Shown here one piece after another: positions 1 to 8,869 of a stretch of DNA of 64,000 nt. A program made the translations under genes and the position numbers. The DNA lies in the NCBI GenBank assembly GCA_963778465.1, contig CAVZUK010000002.1, positions 1,116,001-1,180,000 on the forward strand, given 5' to 3'. The notes under the pieces are model-generated. The model saw nothing but the letters and a program-made list of their open reading frames with translations, did no database searches and was not told the origin of the DNA. The stretch is from CAVZBW01 sp963778465 (GTDB taxonomy: Bacteria > Actinomycetota > Acidimicrobiia > Acidimicrobiales > RAAP-2). The number at the start of each line of letters is the position of its first letter. Position 1 is the stretch's first letter.

Positions 1-17
1 GGAGCTCGCCCCGAGCG

Positions 18-992
18 TCACGCGATCTGGCCCTCCGTGCGGAGCCACGCGATCGTCGCCTCCATCCCCGACCGGAGGGGTCGGGGCCGGTACTCGAGCT
101 CGCGGCGCGTGAGCGAGTTGTCGAACCAGGGGACGGGGAACCGGCGCTGCGAGAGGTCGACCAGGGTGGCCCCGTAGCGGGCCACGTCCTCGGGGTTGTC
201 CGGGTCCGCCCGGGCCTCGCTCACCCGGTGCTCCACGCCGGCGACCTCGCAGGCCAGGTTGAGCCATGCGGCGGTGCTCTGGGCGTCCTCTGCCCCGAAC
301 GCCAGGTACGTCCTCCCCGTCCGACCGCCCCTGGCCGCGGCGACGCACACCGTTGCCACGTCCTCGGCATAGACCCAGGGGACGGGGAAGCTGACGAACT
401 CGGTGATCTTGCCGCCGAGCGCGCCGCGGATCGAGCGGTTGTAGCTCGTCCTGGTCAGAGCCCGCGACACGGAGAGGCCGGGACCGAAGGTGCCACCGGG
501 TATCACGATGACGATGTCGGCGCCCTCTTCCTCGGCTCGGCGCTTGGCCTCCACGTAGGCGGCCCCCTTGGTGCGCGTGTAGGGGTCGTCGCTCCAATGC
601 TCGGCCACCCCGGATTCCTCGGTCAGCGTCTGCCGGTGGTCCAGGAACGGCGTCGAGCTGAGCGTCACCACCCGGATGCCGTGGGCCGCTCCCGCGTCGT
701 AGGCGTGGAGGGACCCGTCGATGTTGGTGTCCTTTTGCTCGGCGACGTCCTGGGTCGCCCCACCGAGCAGCGCCGCCGAGTGGATGATGGCATCGCATCC
801 CTCGGAGGCCCCCACGAGGTCGTCCGGCGACCGTACGTCGCCCTCGCGGACGTCGACGCCCCTCGCCCTGAGCGGCTCGGCGTCGCTCCCCGGGCGGACC
901 AGCGCGCGGACCTCGTCGCCGGATTCGAGGAGCAACCGGCAGACGTTGGACCCGATGAGTCCGGTGCCCCCGGTGACGAGGTAGGTGGCCAC
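18..992 (-). CDS. NAD-dependent epimerase/dehydratase (extended SDR)
   Basis: A 324-residue extended short-chain dehydrogenase. The N-terminus carries the Rossmann dinucleotide motif TGGTGLIG (residues 8-15), a conserved HSAA segment near residue 70 and the catalytic YTRTK (Y-x3-K) near residue 138. The length and the late substrate-binding half fit the NAD-dependent epimerase/dehydratase family (sugar-nucleotide epimerases, 3-beta-HSD-like enzymes, dihydroflavonol-type reductases). The substrate cannot be read from sequence. It lies 43 bases downstream of another minus-strand dehydrogenase and is probably co-transcribed with it. The ATG start directly precedes the Rossmann strand, so the protein is cytosolic. 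Confidence 0.85.
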   Translation of the reverse strand: MATYLVTGGTGLIGSNVCRLLLESGDEVRALVRPGSDAEPLRARGVDVREGDVRSPDDLVGASEGCDAIIHSAALLGGATQDVAEQKDTNIDGSLHAYDAGAAHGIRVVTLSSTPFLDHRQTLTEESGVAEHWSDDPYTRTKGAAYVEAKRRAEEEGADIVIVIPGGTFGPGLSVSRALTRTSYNRSIRGALGGKITEFVSFPVPWVYAEDVATVCVAAARGGRTGRTYLAFGAEDAQSTAAWLNLACEVAGVEHRVSEARADPDNPEDVARYGATLVDLSQRRFPVPWFDNSLTRRELEYRPRPLRSGMEATIAWLRTEGQIA

Positions 993-1035
993 GGGTGGCG
1001 GCGGATCGAGTGCGACGGCCTCGGTTGGCCCGGGC

Positions 1036-1863
1036 TCAGTACCGGCCGAGGAGGAAGTCGACCACCGGCTTGGCCGAGGGGAACGAGTTGGTCAGGCCGG
1101 AGCTGACGTAGCCCCCGTCGGTGACGAGCGTCACGCCGTTCACGGCCGACGCCGCACGACTGCAGAGGAAGGCGAGGACGTTGGCCTGCTCGTCCGGCCT
1201 CGACGTCTCGGTGCTCGTCTCCTCGCGGTAGTCGGAGCCGAAGGTGAGCCAGAGGTCGGCGTTGGCCCGGGCGAGCGGGGTGTCGGTCGGACCCGGGAGG
1301 ATGGCGTTGATCCGGATGCCGCGCTTCAGGAAGGAGATCGCCTCTCGGGCCACGTAGGCGCAGAGGGTCTGCTTGCTCCACATGTAGTTGGCCCGCTCCG
1401 GGTGCGCCTCGATCCACGCCGCCGCGGCGTCGAAGTCGGGTGTGTCGAGGTACTCGTGGAGCAGCTCGAGCTCGGCCTCCCAGCCGAGGCCGGCGGCCGA
1501 GGAGATCATCCCGATCGCCGAGCCGCGTGCGAGGTACCCGGAGGAGAGCGCATGGTCGATCAGATGGCGGTGACCGATGAAGTTGATCTTCTCGATACCC
1601 GGCGTACCGTCGGCCGCTCCGGCGCAGGCGAACAGGGCATCGATGGGTCCGCCGCACTCGACCACGGCGGCGTCGATGCTCGCCTTGTCCCGGAGGTCGA
1701 CGCTGATGGCCTTGACCCCGCTCAATTCGATGGGGGCGTAGTCCATGACGATGACGTCGGCGCCAAGTTCTTGGACCACCTCGGCCGTTGCCGCCCCCAT
1801 TCCCGTGGCGCCACCCACGACCACGGCCCGCTGGCCGTCGTACCCGAAGAGCTCCTTGGCCAT
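1036..1863 (-). CDS. SDR family oxidoreductase
   Basis: A 275-residue classical short-chain dehydrogenase. A glycine-rich cofactor loop GGATGMG lies near residue 17, a serine in MISSAAG comes before the active site, and the Y-x3-K is YMWSK. Residues between serine and tyrosine form an unusually long insertion (a segment with LLHEYLDTPDF), as in the 3-alpha-HSD/coniferyl-alcohol dehydrogenase-like SDRs. I chose the ATG at 1863, which gives MAKELF and has purine-rich AAAGAGGGGGG upstream; longer in-frame starts exist. It sits beside the mycofactocin regulator, in a neighbourhood rich in SDRs, so dependence on mycofactocin is possible but is inference. Confidence 0.8.
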   Translation of the reverse strand: MAKELFGYDGQRAVVVGGATGMGAATAEVVQELGADVIVMDYAPIELSGVKAISVDLRDKASIDAAVVECGGPIDALFACAGAADGTPGIEKINFIGHRHLIDHALSSGYLARGSAIGMISSAAGLGWEAELELLHEYLDTPDFDAAAAWIEAHPERANYMWSKQTLCAYVAREAISFLKRGIRINAILPGPTDTPLARANADLWLTFGSDYREETSTETSRPDEQANVLAFLCSRAASAVNGVTLVTDGGYVSSGLTNSFPSAKPVVDFLLGRY

Positions 1864-2059
1864 TTGGTCGACCCCCCTCTTTCGTTGTCTCACCGTGTGT
1901 GCCGCCAGGAACCGACCCCGGTGGCCACCGCCGACCATCGTGCCGACCGCGGCACCGTAGCCAACACCCAGCCGTCTCGGCCACCCGGGGTGTCGAGATC
2001 GGGGGACGGCCGCGCCGGGTCACCGGTTGAGGCGTCTCCGTAGGGTGCGATCCGGCTCG

Positions 2060-2692
2060 CTATCGGCCCCCGTCCCCCCTGGAGAACCCCTCGAGCCAGA
2101 CTCGCAGCGCCGCGTCCATGACCTCGGTGAGGGACGCCCGCTCGTCGGCCAGCCACCGCTCGTAGGCGGCGATGGCGGCCCCGAGCGCCGTGTGGGCGAC
2201 CACTTGGGGGACCAGCGCATCGGCGTCCTCGCCGCGCCGGCGCGCCACGAAGTCCGCGACCACCTCGCGCCACGCCCGGTAGCGAAGGGTGGAGTGGGCC
2301 TGGAGGGCGGGAACCTTCAGGAGGAGCGTCATGCGTTGGCGATGCCAGGGGAGCTCGGACTCCGGGAACCGGTTGAACTCGAGGATGCACTCGCGCAGGG
2401 CCTCGCCGATCGGCGTCGTCGGGGCCACGGCCTCGAGCCGGTCCCGGAGGAGGGCCAGGTGTCCCTCGAAGTCACCCCAGGCCACGTCGTTCTTGGACCG
2501 GAAGTACCGGAAGAACGTTCGTCGCCCGATGCCGACCGCCGCGGCGATCTGCTCGACCGTCGTCTCCTCGAAGCCGCGCGTGGCGAAGAGCCCGAGTGCC
2601 GCGTGCTCCAGCTCGGCGAGCGAGGTCGCCGGGGGTCGCCCGGCGGCGGTGGATTCGCCTGCCGGAGAGAGGTTCTCGCTCGCGACGTGCAT
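2060..2692 (-). CDS. mftR: TetR-family mycofactocin regulator MftR
   Basis: A 210-residue TetR-type repressor. Its N-terminal helix-turn-helix lies around residues 35-60, with the motif TTVEQIAAAVGIGRRTFFRYF followed closely by RSKNDV, the usual TetR recognition helix. The rest is a helical ligand-binding domain. MftR proteins are typically divergent from or next to mftA, and this gene starts 107 bases from mftA on the opposite strand, which supports the name. The ATG at 2692 is chosen because the longer reading frame upstream crosses the intergenic promoter and the mftA start. In known systems MftR responds to acyl-CoAs; no ligand can be read here. A small inverted repeat lies in the shared intergenic region. 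Confidence 0.85.
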   Translation of the reverse strand: MHVASENLSPAGESTAAGRPPATSLAELEHAALGLFATRGFEETTVEQIAAAVGIGRRTFFRYFRSKNDVAWGDFEGHLALLRDRLEAVAPTTPIGEALRECILEFNRFPESELPWHRQRMTLLLKVPALQAHSTLRYRAWREVVADFVARRRGEDADALVPQVVAHTALGAAIAAYERWLADERASLTEVMDAALRVWLEGFSRGDGGR

Positions 2693-2722
2693 GGCTCTGG
2701 CGATCGTAACGAGGCGCCGGCC

Positions 2723-2751
2723 TTCACGGTGGCACCGAGTGCCGTTATAGT
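2723..2751 (+). promoter_or_regulatory. Candidate mftA promoter
   Basis: A TTCACG box at 2723-2728 and a TATAGT box at 2746-2751 are separated by exactly 17 bases, matching housekeeping sigma spacing (4 of 6 and 5 of 6 consensus bases). It lies 48 bases upstream of the mftA ATG in the mftR-mftA gap. Read from sequence only. Confidence 0.5.
2731..2743. promoter_or_regulatory. Candidate MftR operator (inverted repeat)
   Basis: GGCAC-CGA-GTGCC is a perfect 5+5 inverted repeat lying between the proposed -35 and -10 boxes of the mftA promoter, where a repressor would block polymerase. Its link to MftR is inferred from position. Confidence 0.4.
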
Positions 2752-2799
2752 GCTGGGCAGGGGAGATGCGAGCGGCGCTCCCCGGGAAAGGAGCTCCCG

Positions 2800-2937
2800 A
2801 TGGCAGAGACCGAGACGCTCGACCCGGTGGCGGCCCCGGCAGAGGCCGCCGACGTGGCCGGGGAGCCGGAGGCCCTGGTCGAAGAGGACGTCTTGATCGA
2901 GGACGTCTCGATCGACGGAATGTGCGGGGTGTATTGA
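2800..2937 (+). CDS. mftA: Mycofactocin precursor peptide MftA
   Basis: A 45-residue ribosomal precursor peptide. It is acidic and ends in IDGMCGVY, the hallmark C-terminus of MftA. In characterised systems the last Val-Tyr is decarboxylated and cross-linked by MftC, then cut out to build the redox cofactor mycofactocin. The ATG has a strong ribosome site, GGAAAGGA, at 2784-2791. The stop codon overlaps the start of the next gene (TTGA), so precursor and maturation enzyme are translationally coupled. The leader carries the binding region for the MftB domain. Too short for many gene finders, but the C-terminus and context make it near certain. Confidence 0.96.
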   Translation: MAETETLDPVAAPAEAADVAGEPEALVEEDVLIEDVSIDGMCGVY

Positions 2938-4559
2938 GCACGACGGACGCGCCGCCGGCCGGCACCGTGGCCTCCGCGGGCGGCGCCGAGTTGGGGGGCG
3001 CCTGGCGCCTCAACCCGCTGGTGGACATCCGGCCCGAGTCGTTCGGGGCGATGGCCTACCACTTCGGGACGCGGCGCCTCTCCTTCTTGAAGAGCAGGCG
3101 ACTGCTCGAGGTGGTTCGCGGGCTGGAGGCGCACCCGGACGTCACTACGGCGTGTCGGGCGCACGGCGTCCCCGAGCAGGAGCTGTCGGCCTACACCAGG
3201 GCGCTGCGGACCCTGGCGGAGACCGACATGATCCTGCCGCGGGTGGGCCTCGGGGCTCCCGCGCCGACCGAGCGGCGGGAGGCGCCCGGATCCCCTGCCT
3301 CGACCCCGCCCGGTGGCACGCCACCCCTCGCCGCCGCATCCGGCGCTCGGGCTCGGCCCGGAGGACAGCCCGCCGGCACCCCGCTCGTCGAGCGGTTCCA
3401 GTACGGCCTGGACGCCCCGATCTGCCTGACCTGGGAGCTGACCTACGCCTGCAACCTGGCTTGCACGCACTGTCTGTCGAGCTCCGGGCGCCGCGACCCC
3501 TCCGAGCTCTCGACGGGAGCGTGCATGCGGGTCATCGACGAGCTCGAGGCCATGCAGGTCTTCTACGTCAACGTGGGCGGCGGGGAGCCCACGATCCGTC
3601 GTGACTTCTTCGAGCTCCTCGAGTACGCGACGGCGCACCACGTCGGGGTCAAGTTCTCCACCAACGGGACGCGCATCACCCCGCGCGTCGCGGAGCAGCT
3701 GGCGGCCAGCGACTACGTGGACGTGCAGATCTCCCTCGACGGGGCGACCGCAGGGGTCAACGACGCGGTCCGCGGGCCGGGCTCCTACGCCGCGGCGCGC
3801 CGGGCCATGGAGCATCTGGCCGAAGCGGGCTTCGAGGGCTTCAAGCTCTCGGTCGTCGTCACCCGCCACAACGTGGAGCAGCTCGACGACCTGAAGGCGA
3901 TCGCCGACCTCTACGGCGCCCAGCTGCGCGTCACCCGGCTGCGCCCCTCCGGGCGCGCCGTGGACGTCTGGGACGACCTGCATCCGACGGCGGACCAGCA
4001 GCGCCGGCTCTACGACTGGCTGCTGGAGCGCGGCGAGCGGGTGCTCACGGGCGACTCGTTCTTCCACCTGGCCGGCTACGGGGAGGCGCTGCCGGGGCTC
4101 AACCTGTGTGGTGCAGGCCGCGTGGTCTGCCTGATCGATCCGGTCGGGGACGTCTACGCCTGCCCCTTCGCCATCCACGAGGAGTTCCGGGCGGGCAACG
4201 TGGGGTCCCCAGGAGGGTTCGCCGGGGTGTGGCGCCGATCGGAGCTCTTCGCCGGCCTGCGGCAACCCCAGACCGGTGGGGCGTGCCAGGCGTGCTCGGC
4301 GTTCGACTCGTGCCGGGGCGGATGCATGGCGGCCAAGTTCTTCACCGGCCTCCCGCTCGACGGTCCGGACCCCGAGTGCGTCAAGGGACACGGCACGAGC
4401 GCCCGGCAGTCGGTTCGGCCCGAGCCCTCGGTCGACCACTCTCGATCCCGGCCGTCGGTGCCCGTGACACTCGCTCGCCGACCCCCGGTGCGGGCGTGCG
4501 ACGAGTCTCCCTTGGCCGACTTCGCCCTTTCGGCCTCGAGCTCGTCGGGGTCGGGCTGA
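2934..4559 (+). CDS. mftBC: MftB-MftC fusion: peptide chaperone joined to radical SAM maturase
   Basis: A 541-residue protein combining two normally separate mycofactocin proteins. Residues about 20-103 match MftB, a PqqD-like RiPP recognition domain that binds the MftA leader. Residues 104-150 are a Pro/Ala/Gly/Thr-rich linker. Residues 151 to the end are MftC: radical SAM CX3CX2C at Cys173, Cys177 and Cys180, GGGEP at 215-219, and a SPASM region with cysteines at 392, 399, 410, 451, 454, 460, 464 and 482. MftC performs the oxidative decarboxylation and cross-linking of the MftA Val-Tyr. I chose the TTG at 2934, overlapping the mftA stop; a GTG at 2922 is possible. No stop or frame break separates the domains. 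The tail after the last cysteine is Ser/Pro-rich. Confidence 0.93.
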   Translation: MSTTDAPPAGTVASAGGAELGGAWRLNPLVDIRPESFGAMAYHFGTRRLSFLKSRRLLEVVRGLEAHPDVTTACRAHGVPEQELSAYTRALRTLAETDMILPRVGLGAPAPTERREAPGSPASTPPGGTPPLAAASGARARPGGQPAGTPLVERFQYGLDAPICLTWELTYACNLACTHCLSSSGRRDPSELSTGACMRVIDELEAMQVFYVNVGGGEPTIRRDFFELLEYATAHHVGVKFSTNGTRITPRVAEQLAASDYVDVQISLDGATAGVNDAVRGPGSYAAARRAMEHLAEAGFEGFKLSVVVTRHNVEQLDDLKAIADLYGAQLRVTRLRPSGRAVDVWDDLHPTADQQRRLYDWLLERGERVLTGDSFFHLAGYGEALPGLNLCGAGRVVCLIDPVGDVYACPFAIHEEFRAGNVGSPGGFAGVWRRSELFAGLRQPQTGGACQACSAFDSCRGGCMAAKFFTGLPLDGPDPECVKGHGTSARQSVRPEPSVDHSRSRPSVPVTLARRPPVRACDESPLADFALSASSSSGSG

Positions 4560-4562
4560 GTC

Positions 4563-5750
4563 GTGGCCAACCCGTGGTTCGAGACCGTTGCCGTGGCGCA
4601 GCGTCGGGCCAAGCGGCGGCTGCCCCGCTCCGTCTACGGCGCCCTCGTGGCGGGCTCCGAGCGGGGACTGACGGCATCCGACAACGTCGCGGCCTTTGAC
4701 GAGCTCGGCTTCGCGCCCCGCGTCGCCGGCATGCCTGCCAAGCGAGAGCTGGCCACCACCGTGATGGGACTCGACGTCTCGCTGCCCGTGCTGATCTCTC
4801 CCACGGGCGTCCAGGCGGTGCACCCCGACGGCGAGGTCGCCGTGGCACGCGCCGCAGCCGCTCGCGGGACGGCGATGGGGCTCAGCTCCTTTGCCAGCAA
4901 GCCGGTGGAGGAGGTCGTCGGGGCCAACCCCAAGACCCTCTTCCAGGTCTACTGGTCCGGCACGCGCGACCAGATCGCCCAGCGCATCGAACGGGCTCGG
5001 GCGGCCGGCGCGGTGGGCCTGATCGCCACCTTGGACTGGTCCTTTGCCAACGGCCGCGACTGGGGCAGCCCGTTCATCCCCGACCGGCTCGACTTCAAGA
5101 CGATGGCGCGGTTGGCGCCGGAGGCCGTCGTCCGCCCCTCGTGGCTGCTCGAGTTCGCGCGCAGCGGCGAGTTGCCCGGCCTGATCGTGCCCAACATGAC
5201 CATGCCCGACGAGGAGCCGCTCACCTTCTTCGGGGCGTACGGGCAATGGATGCAGACGCCGCCCCCTTCGTGGGACGACGTGCGGTGGCTGCGCGAGCTG
5301 TGGAGCGGACCCTTCATGCTGAAGGGGGTCATGCGGGTGGACGATGCCAGGCGGGCGGCCGACGCGGGCGTCGGCGCGATCTCGGTGTCCAACCACGGCG
5401 GCAACAACATCGACGGGACCCCGGCCTCGGTGCGGGCCCTTCCGGGCATCGCGGCGGCGGTCGGCGGCGAGATCGACGTCCTCATGGACGGCGGTGTCCG
5501 CCGGGGGAGCGACGTGGTCAAGGCGCTGGCCCTCGGGGCCAAGGCCGTGATGATCGGCCGGGCCTACCTCTGGGGCCTGGCGGCCAACGGCCAGGCGGGC
5601 GTGGAGAACGTCCTCGACATCCTGCGCAGCGGCATCGACTCGACGCTCCTCGGGCTCGGCATCTCCTCCGTGCAGGACCTCGGACCGGCGGACGTCATCG
5701 TCGACCCCGGGTTCGCACGGACGCTCGGGGCTGCTCCGGCGGGGGGATGA
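4563..5750 (+). CDS. mftD: Mycofactocin biosynthesis FMN dehydrogenase MftD
   Basis: A 395-residue FMN-dependent alpha-hydroxy-acid dehydrogenase-like enzyme. The family fingerprints are present: SNHGG with the active-site histidine near residue 280, and DGGVRRGSDVVKALALGA for flavin phosphate binding near residue 308. In the mycofactocin pathway MftD oxidatively deaminates the released AHDP core to give the redox-active alpha-keto amide premycofactocin. GTG start, three bases after mftBC; its stop overlaps the mftE start (ATGA). The length is normal and no key residue is missing. Confidence 0.93.
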   Translation: MANPWFETVAVAQRRAKRRLPRSVYGALVAGSERGLTASDNVAAFDELGFAPRVAGMPAKRELATTVMGLDVSLPVLISPTGVQAVHPDGEVAVARAAAARGTAMGLSSFASKPVEEVVGANPKTLFQVYWSGTRDQIAQRIERARAAGAVGLIATLDWSFANGRDWGSPFIPDRLDFKTMARLAPEAVVRPSWLLEFARSGELPGLIVPNMTMPDEEPLTFFGAYGQWMQTPPPSWDDVRWLRELWSGPFMLKGVMRVDDARRAADAGVGAISVSNHGGNNIDGTPASVRALPGIAAAVGGEIDVLMDGGVRRGSDVVKALALGAKAVMIGRAYLWGLAANGQAGVENVLDILRSGIDSTLLGLGISSVQDLGPADVIVDPGFARTLGAAPAGG

Positions 5751-6478
5751 GCTCCCCGGAGCTGGCCCGTCTCACCTGGCCCGAAGCGGGAGAGCTCGCC
5801 GCCGACGGCGCCGCCCTCGCGCTGCCGCTCGGTTCCACCGAGCAGCACGGGCCGCACCTTCCGCTCTCGACCGACGCCGACCTCGCGTCCGAGCTCTGCC
5901 GCCGCCTCGCCGAGGCGAGGAGCGACGTCGTCGTCGCCCCACCCCTGGCCTACGGCGCGAGCGGCGAGCACGAGGGATTCGTCGGCACCCTTTCGATCGG
6001 GCAGGAGGCCCTCGAGGCCGCGTTGGTCGAGCTGTGCCGATCCGCCTCGAGCAGCTTCTCGGGGGTGGCGATCGTGTCGACGCACGGCGGCAACGCGGAG
6101 CCCCTTCGCCGGGCGGAGCGCCGGCTGACCGCCGAATCGCGCCGCATCTTGGCGTGGACGCCGTCGTGGCGCGGTGACGCGCACGCCGGCCGCACCGAGA
6201 CGTCGATTCAGCTCGCCCTCGACCCCGATTCGGTGCGGCTCGAGCGGGCCGAGGCCGGCGATCGCCGCCCGATCCGGGAGCTCATGCCCGAATTGCGGGC
6301 CAGCTCGGTGCGAGCGGTCAGTGCCAACGGGGTCCTCGGCGATCCGGAGGGGGCGTCGGCTGCGGAGGGCACCGCGTTGATCGAGGCCATGTCCGACGAG
6401 CTGGTCTCGGCGTTCGCCGCCTGGAGGGCGAGATGGCGAGCGACACCCCCCGGCTCGGGCGCCGAGGCGTGCCGGTGA
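5747..6478 (+). CDS. mftE: Mycofactocin precursor peptidase MftE
   Basis: A 243-residue creatininase-family metallopeptidase. Metal-binding signatures are GSTEQHGPHLP near residue 30, STHGGN near residue 105 and GDAHAGRTETS near residue 140. MftE cleaves the modified C-terminal dipeptide from MftA after MftC action, giving AHDP. It overlaps mftD by four bases (ATGA) and its end overlaps the following SDR, consistent with one transcript for the pathway. Confidence 0.93.
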   Translation: MSSPELARLTWPEAGELAADGAALALPLGSTEQHGPHLPLSTDADLASELCRRLAEARSDVVVAPPLAYGASGEHEGFVGTLSIGQEALEAALVELCRSASSSFSGVAIVSTHGGNAEPLRRAERRLTAESRRILAWTPSWRGDAHAGRTETSIQLALDPDSVRLERAEAGDRRPIRELMPELRASSVRAVSANGVLGDPEGASAAEGTALIEAMSDELVSAFAAWRARWRATPPGSGAEACR

Positions 6479-7275
6479 ACGGGGATCCGGGGTCCGGGGG
6501 CGTCGCTCTGGTGACCGGCGCGGCGCGTGGCATCGGGGCGGCGACCGTCAGGGCGCTGGCGGCCCGGGGGTGGCGGGTCGTGGCCGCAGATCGATGCTCC
6601 GACGATCCGGCGATTCCCTACCCGATGGCTGCTCGGGACGATCTCGATCGGGTCGTGTCCGAGGGGGGCGAGGGCGTCGTCGGTGTCGAGCTCGACGCCC
6701 GGGACGCCGGTGCGCTCTCCGCCGCGGTTGCGGAGGCCGAGGAGCGATGGGGGGGTCTGGACGCCGTGGTCGCGGCTGCCGGCGTGATCGCGGGGGGCTC
6801 GCCGGCCTGGCTTCTGCCGGTCGAGCAGGAGGAGGCGGTGCTCGCAGTCGACCTCGCAGCCGTGCTCACCCTGGCCAGGGTGACCGTGCCGGCGCTCCTC
6901 CGGCGCCCGACCCCCCGCCGCGGCCGGTTCCTGGCGGTGGCGTCGGCGGCGGCCACCCGGGGACTCCCGATGATGGCCGCCTACTGCGCCGCCAAGGCGG
7001 GGGTGGCGGGCTTCATCCGGGCCTTGGCCGTAGAGCTCGAGGGCAGCGGGGTCACCGCGAACGCCGTGAGCCCGGGCTCCACCGATACGGCGATGCTGGT
7101 GGAGAGCGCCCGCATCTACGACCTGCCCGGCCCGGAGTCCTTCGCCAGCCAGCACCCGATCGCACGACTGATCGAGCCCGAGGAGATCGCGTCGGTCCTC
7201 GTGTTCCTGGCGGGGGAGGGGAGCAGCGGGATGACCGGGGCGGTCATCCCGGTCGACGGTGGGCTGGCGCTCTAG
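6433..7275 (+). CDS. Mycofactocin-coupled SDR oxidoreductase
   Basis: A 280-residue SDR with cofactor motif VTGAARGIG near residue 28 and YCAAK as the Y-x3-K. After the second strand it carries an insert, DRCSDDPAIPYPMA, typical of the mycofactocin-associated SDR subfamily, in which NAD is thought to stay bound and be re-oxidised by mycofactocin. It is probably a client dehydrogenase rather than a biosynthetic enzyme. The ATG at 6433 has GGAGG six bases upstream and overlaps mftE by 46 bases. A GTG at 6475 with a GTGA overlap is an alternative start. The substrate is unknown. Confidence 0.85.
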   Translation: MASDTPRLGRRGVPVNGDPGSGGVALVTGAARGIGAATVRALAARGWRVVAADRCSDDPAIPYPMAARDDLDRVVSEGGEGVVGVELDARDAGALSAAVAEAEERWGGLDAVVAAAGVIAGGSPAWLLPVEQEEAVLAVDLAAVLTLARVTVPALLRRPTPRRGRFLAVASAAATRGLPMMAAYCAAKAGVAGFIRALAVELEGSGVTANAVSPGSTDTAMLVESARIYDLPGPESFASQHPIARLIEPEEIASVLVFLAGEGSSGMTGAVIPVDGGLAL

Positions 7276-7300
7276 ACGACCGACCCGGGAGGCTCCGGCG

Positions 7301-8869
7301 GTGCCCGCGGTGGTCGGGCCGGCGGAGCTGGGCATCCCACCCGACGCCCCGCTGCCTTTCGGCACCCGGGTCGACGTCGATCCGACGACCCAGCGGCTGG
7401 GGCCCGACGCCCTCTTTGGCGGCGCGCCGGGTCGGGTCCTGAGGCTGAGTGCCACCGGCTTGCGGGCGCTGCGAGAGCTCGGCGAGGGCCCGGTCGCCAC
7501 CCCGGCGGGCGGCAAGCTCGCCCGTCGACTGATCGATGCCGGACTGGCCCATCCCCGGCATGCGCCACGGGCGACGCCGCCGAGCGTCACCGTGGTCGTG
7601 CCCGTGCGGGACCGACCCCTCGAGCTGGAGCGCTGCCTGCGCTCGCTCGGGCAGAGCCATCCGGTGGTCGTCGTCGACGACGGCTCTGTCGACCCGGCGG
7701 CCGTGTCCGCGATCTGCCGAAGGCACGGGGCCCGATGCCTGCGCCGGCCGGTCGCCGGTGGTCCCGCGGCGGCGCGGAACACGGCCCTCGCCTCGGTCGA
7801 CTCCGAGCTGATCGCCTTCGTCGACAGCGACTGCGAGCCGGGACCGTCGTGGATCGATGGCCTCGCCGGGCACCTCGGGGACCCGCTGACCGTCGGGGTG
7901 GCCCCGCGCATCGTCGCCCTCGGCCAGGAGGAGTCGAGCCTGCCCGGCTCGCCCCTCGACCTCGGACCCCGGCCGGCTGCGGTGGCCCCGCGCGGTCGCG
8001 TGCCCTACGTCCCGACGGCCGCTCTCCTCGTCCGCCGGGCGGCGCTCGGGGACGGCTTCGACGAGAGCCTGCGCTACGGCGAGGACGTCGATCTCGTCTG
8101 GCGTCTGTTGGAGTCCGGCTGGCGGCTCCGCTACGAGCCCTCGGTGAAGGTGCCCCACCGGGAGCCGCGTACCACCGGTGCCCTCATGTCACGGCGGTTC
8201 CGCTACGGCTCGTCCGCCGGGCCGCTCGCCCGGCGCCACCCCGGCAACCTCGCCCACGTCGTGCTCTACCCGGGGCCGACCGGCACGGTCGGGGCGATGC
8301 TGGCGCGCCGCCCCCTCGTCGCCCTGGCCTGCTTCGCCGCCACGACGGCGATGCTGGCGCGGCGGCTGCACAGGGCGGGGCTTCCCGGCGCGGCGGTCCT
8401 CGCGCCGTCGGCGGCCGGCGTGGTCCAGACGTGGCTCGGGATCGGGAGGTGGTGCGGCCAGTTCGCCCTGCCCGCCCTCGTGGTGTTCGTCGCCGTCCCC
8501 GGCGGGACGTCGGCGCGACGGCGGTGGGGTCGGAGGGCGGCCGGTCTGTCCCTTCTCCTTGGACCTTCGTTGGTCGAGGGCCGGAAGCGACTCGCCGAGG
8601 AGCCCTTTCGACTGGGCTCCCTCGCCCGGTACTGCGCTGCCGACCTGCTCTACCAGGCCGCCTACGGGGCGGGCGTGTACGCCGGCTGCCTGCGCGAGAG
8701 GGTGGCCTCCCCGATCGTGCCCGCGCTCGCCCCCGCCTGGCGGCCGACCGATGCGGCGTCCACCACGGAGACGGCCGAGCCGGCCAACGCGGCCCCGACC
8801 GCGACGACGGCGGGACGCACGCTCAGCCGGTCAGGGCGGCGACCAGGCCCTCCAGGTCCTCGACCGTGA
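7301..8869 (+). CDS. mftF: Mycofactocin glycosyltransferase MftF
   Basis: A 522-residue protein with a GT-A family 2 glycosyltransferase domain: VTVVVPVRDRP near residue 98, VVDDGS, FVDSDCEP as the metal-binding D-x-D region and a later GEDVDLVWRL. Hydrophobic segments follow in the C-terminal half. MftF adds the oligoglucose chain to (pre)mycofactocin. GTG at 7301 has GGGAGG upstream; an in-frame GTG at 7259 would overlap the SDR end. The Thr/Ala/Pro-rich tail overlaps, tail to tail, the last 47 bases of the next minus-strand gene. No mftG-type GMC oxidoreductase follows. Confidence 0.88.
   Translation: MPAVVGPAELGIPPDAPLPFGTRVDVDPTTQRLGPDALFGGAPGRVLRLSATGLRALRELGEGPVATPAGGKLARRLIDAGLAHPRHAPRATPPSVTVVVPVRDRPLELERCLRSLGQSHPVVVVDDGSVDPAAVSAICRRHGARCLRRPVAGGPAAARNTALASVDSELIAFVDSDCEPGPSWIDGLAGHLGDPLTVGVAPRIVALGQEESSLPGSPLDLGPRPAAVAPRGRVPYVPTAALLVRRAALGDGFDESLRYGEDVDLVWRLLESGWRLRYEPSVKVPHREPRTTGALMSRRFRYGSSAGPLARRHPGNLAHVVLYPGPTGTVGAMLARRPLVALACFAATTAMLARRLHRAGLPGAAVLAPSAAGVVQTWLGIGRWCGQFALPALVVFVAVPGGTSARRRWGRRAAGLSLLLGPSLVEGRKRLAEEPFRLGSLARYCAADLLYQAAYGAGVYAGCLRERVASPIVPALAPAWRPTDAASTTETAEPANAAPTATTAGRTLSRSGRRPGPPGPRP

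Noticed and set aside
2745..5396. An 883-codon open frame antisense to mftA-mftD
   Set aside because: It has no recognisable domain and mirrors the strong mycofactocin genes; long antisense frames are expected at this GC content.
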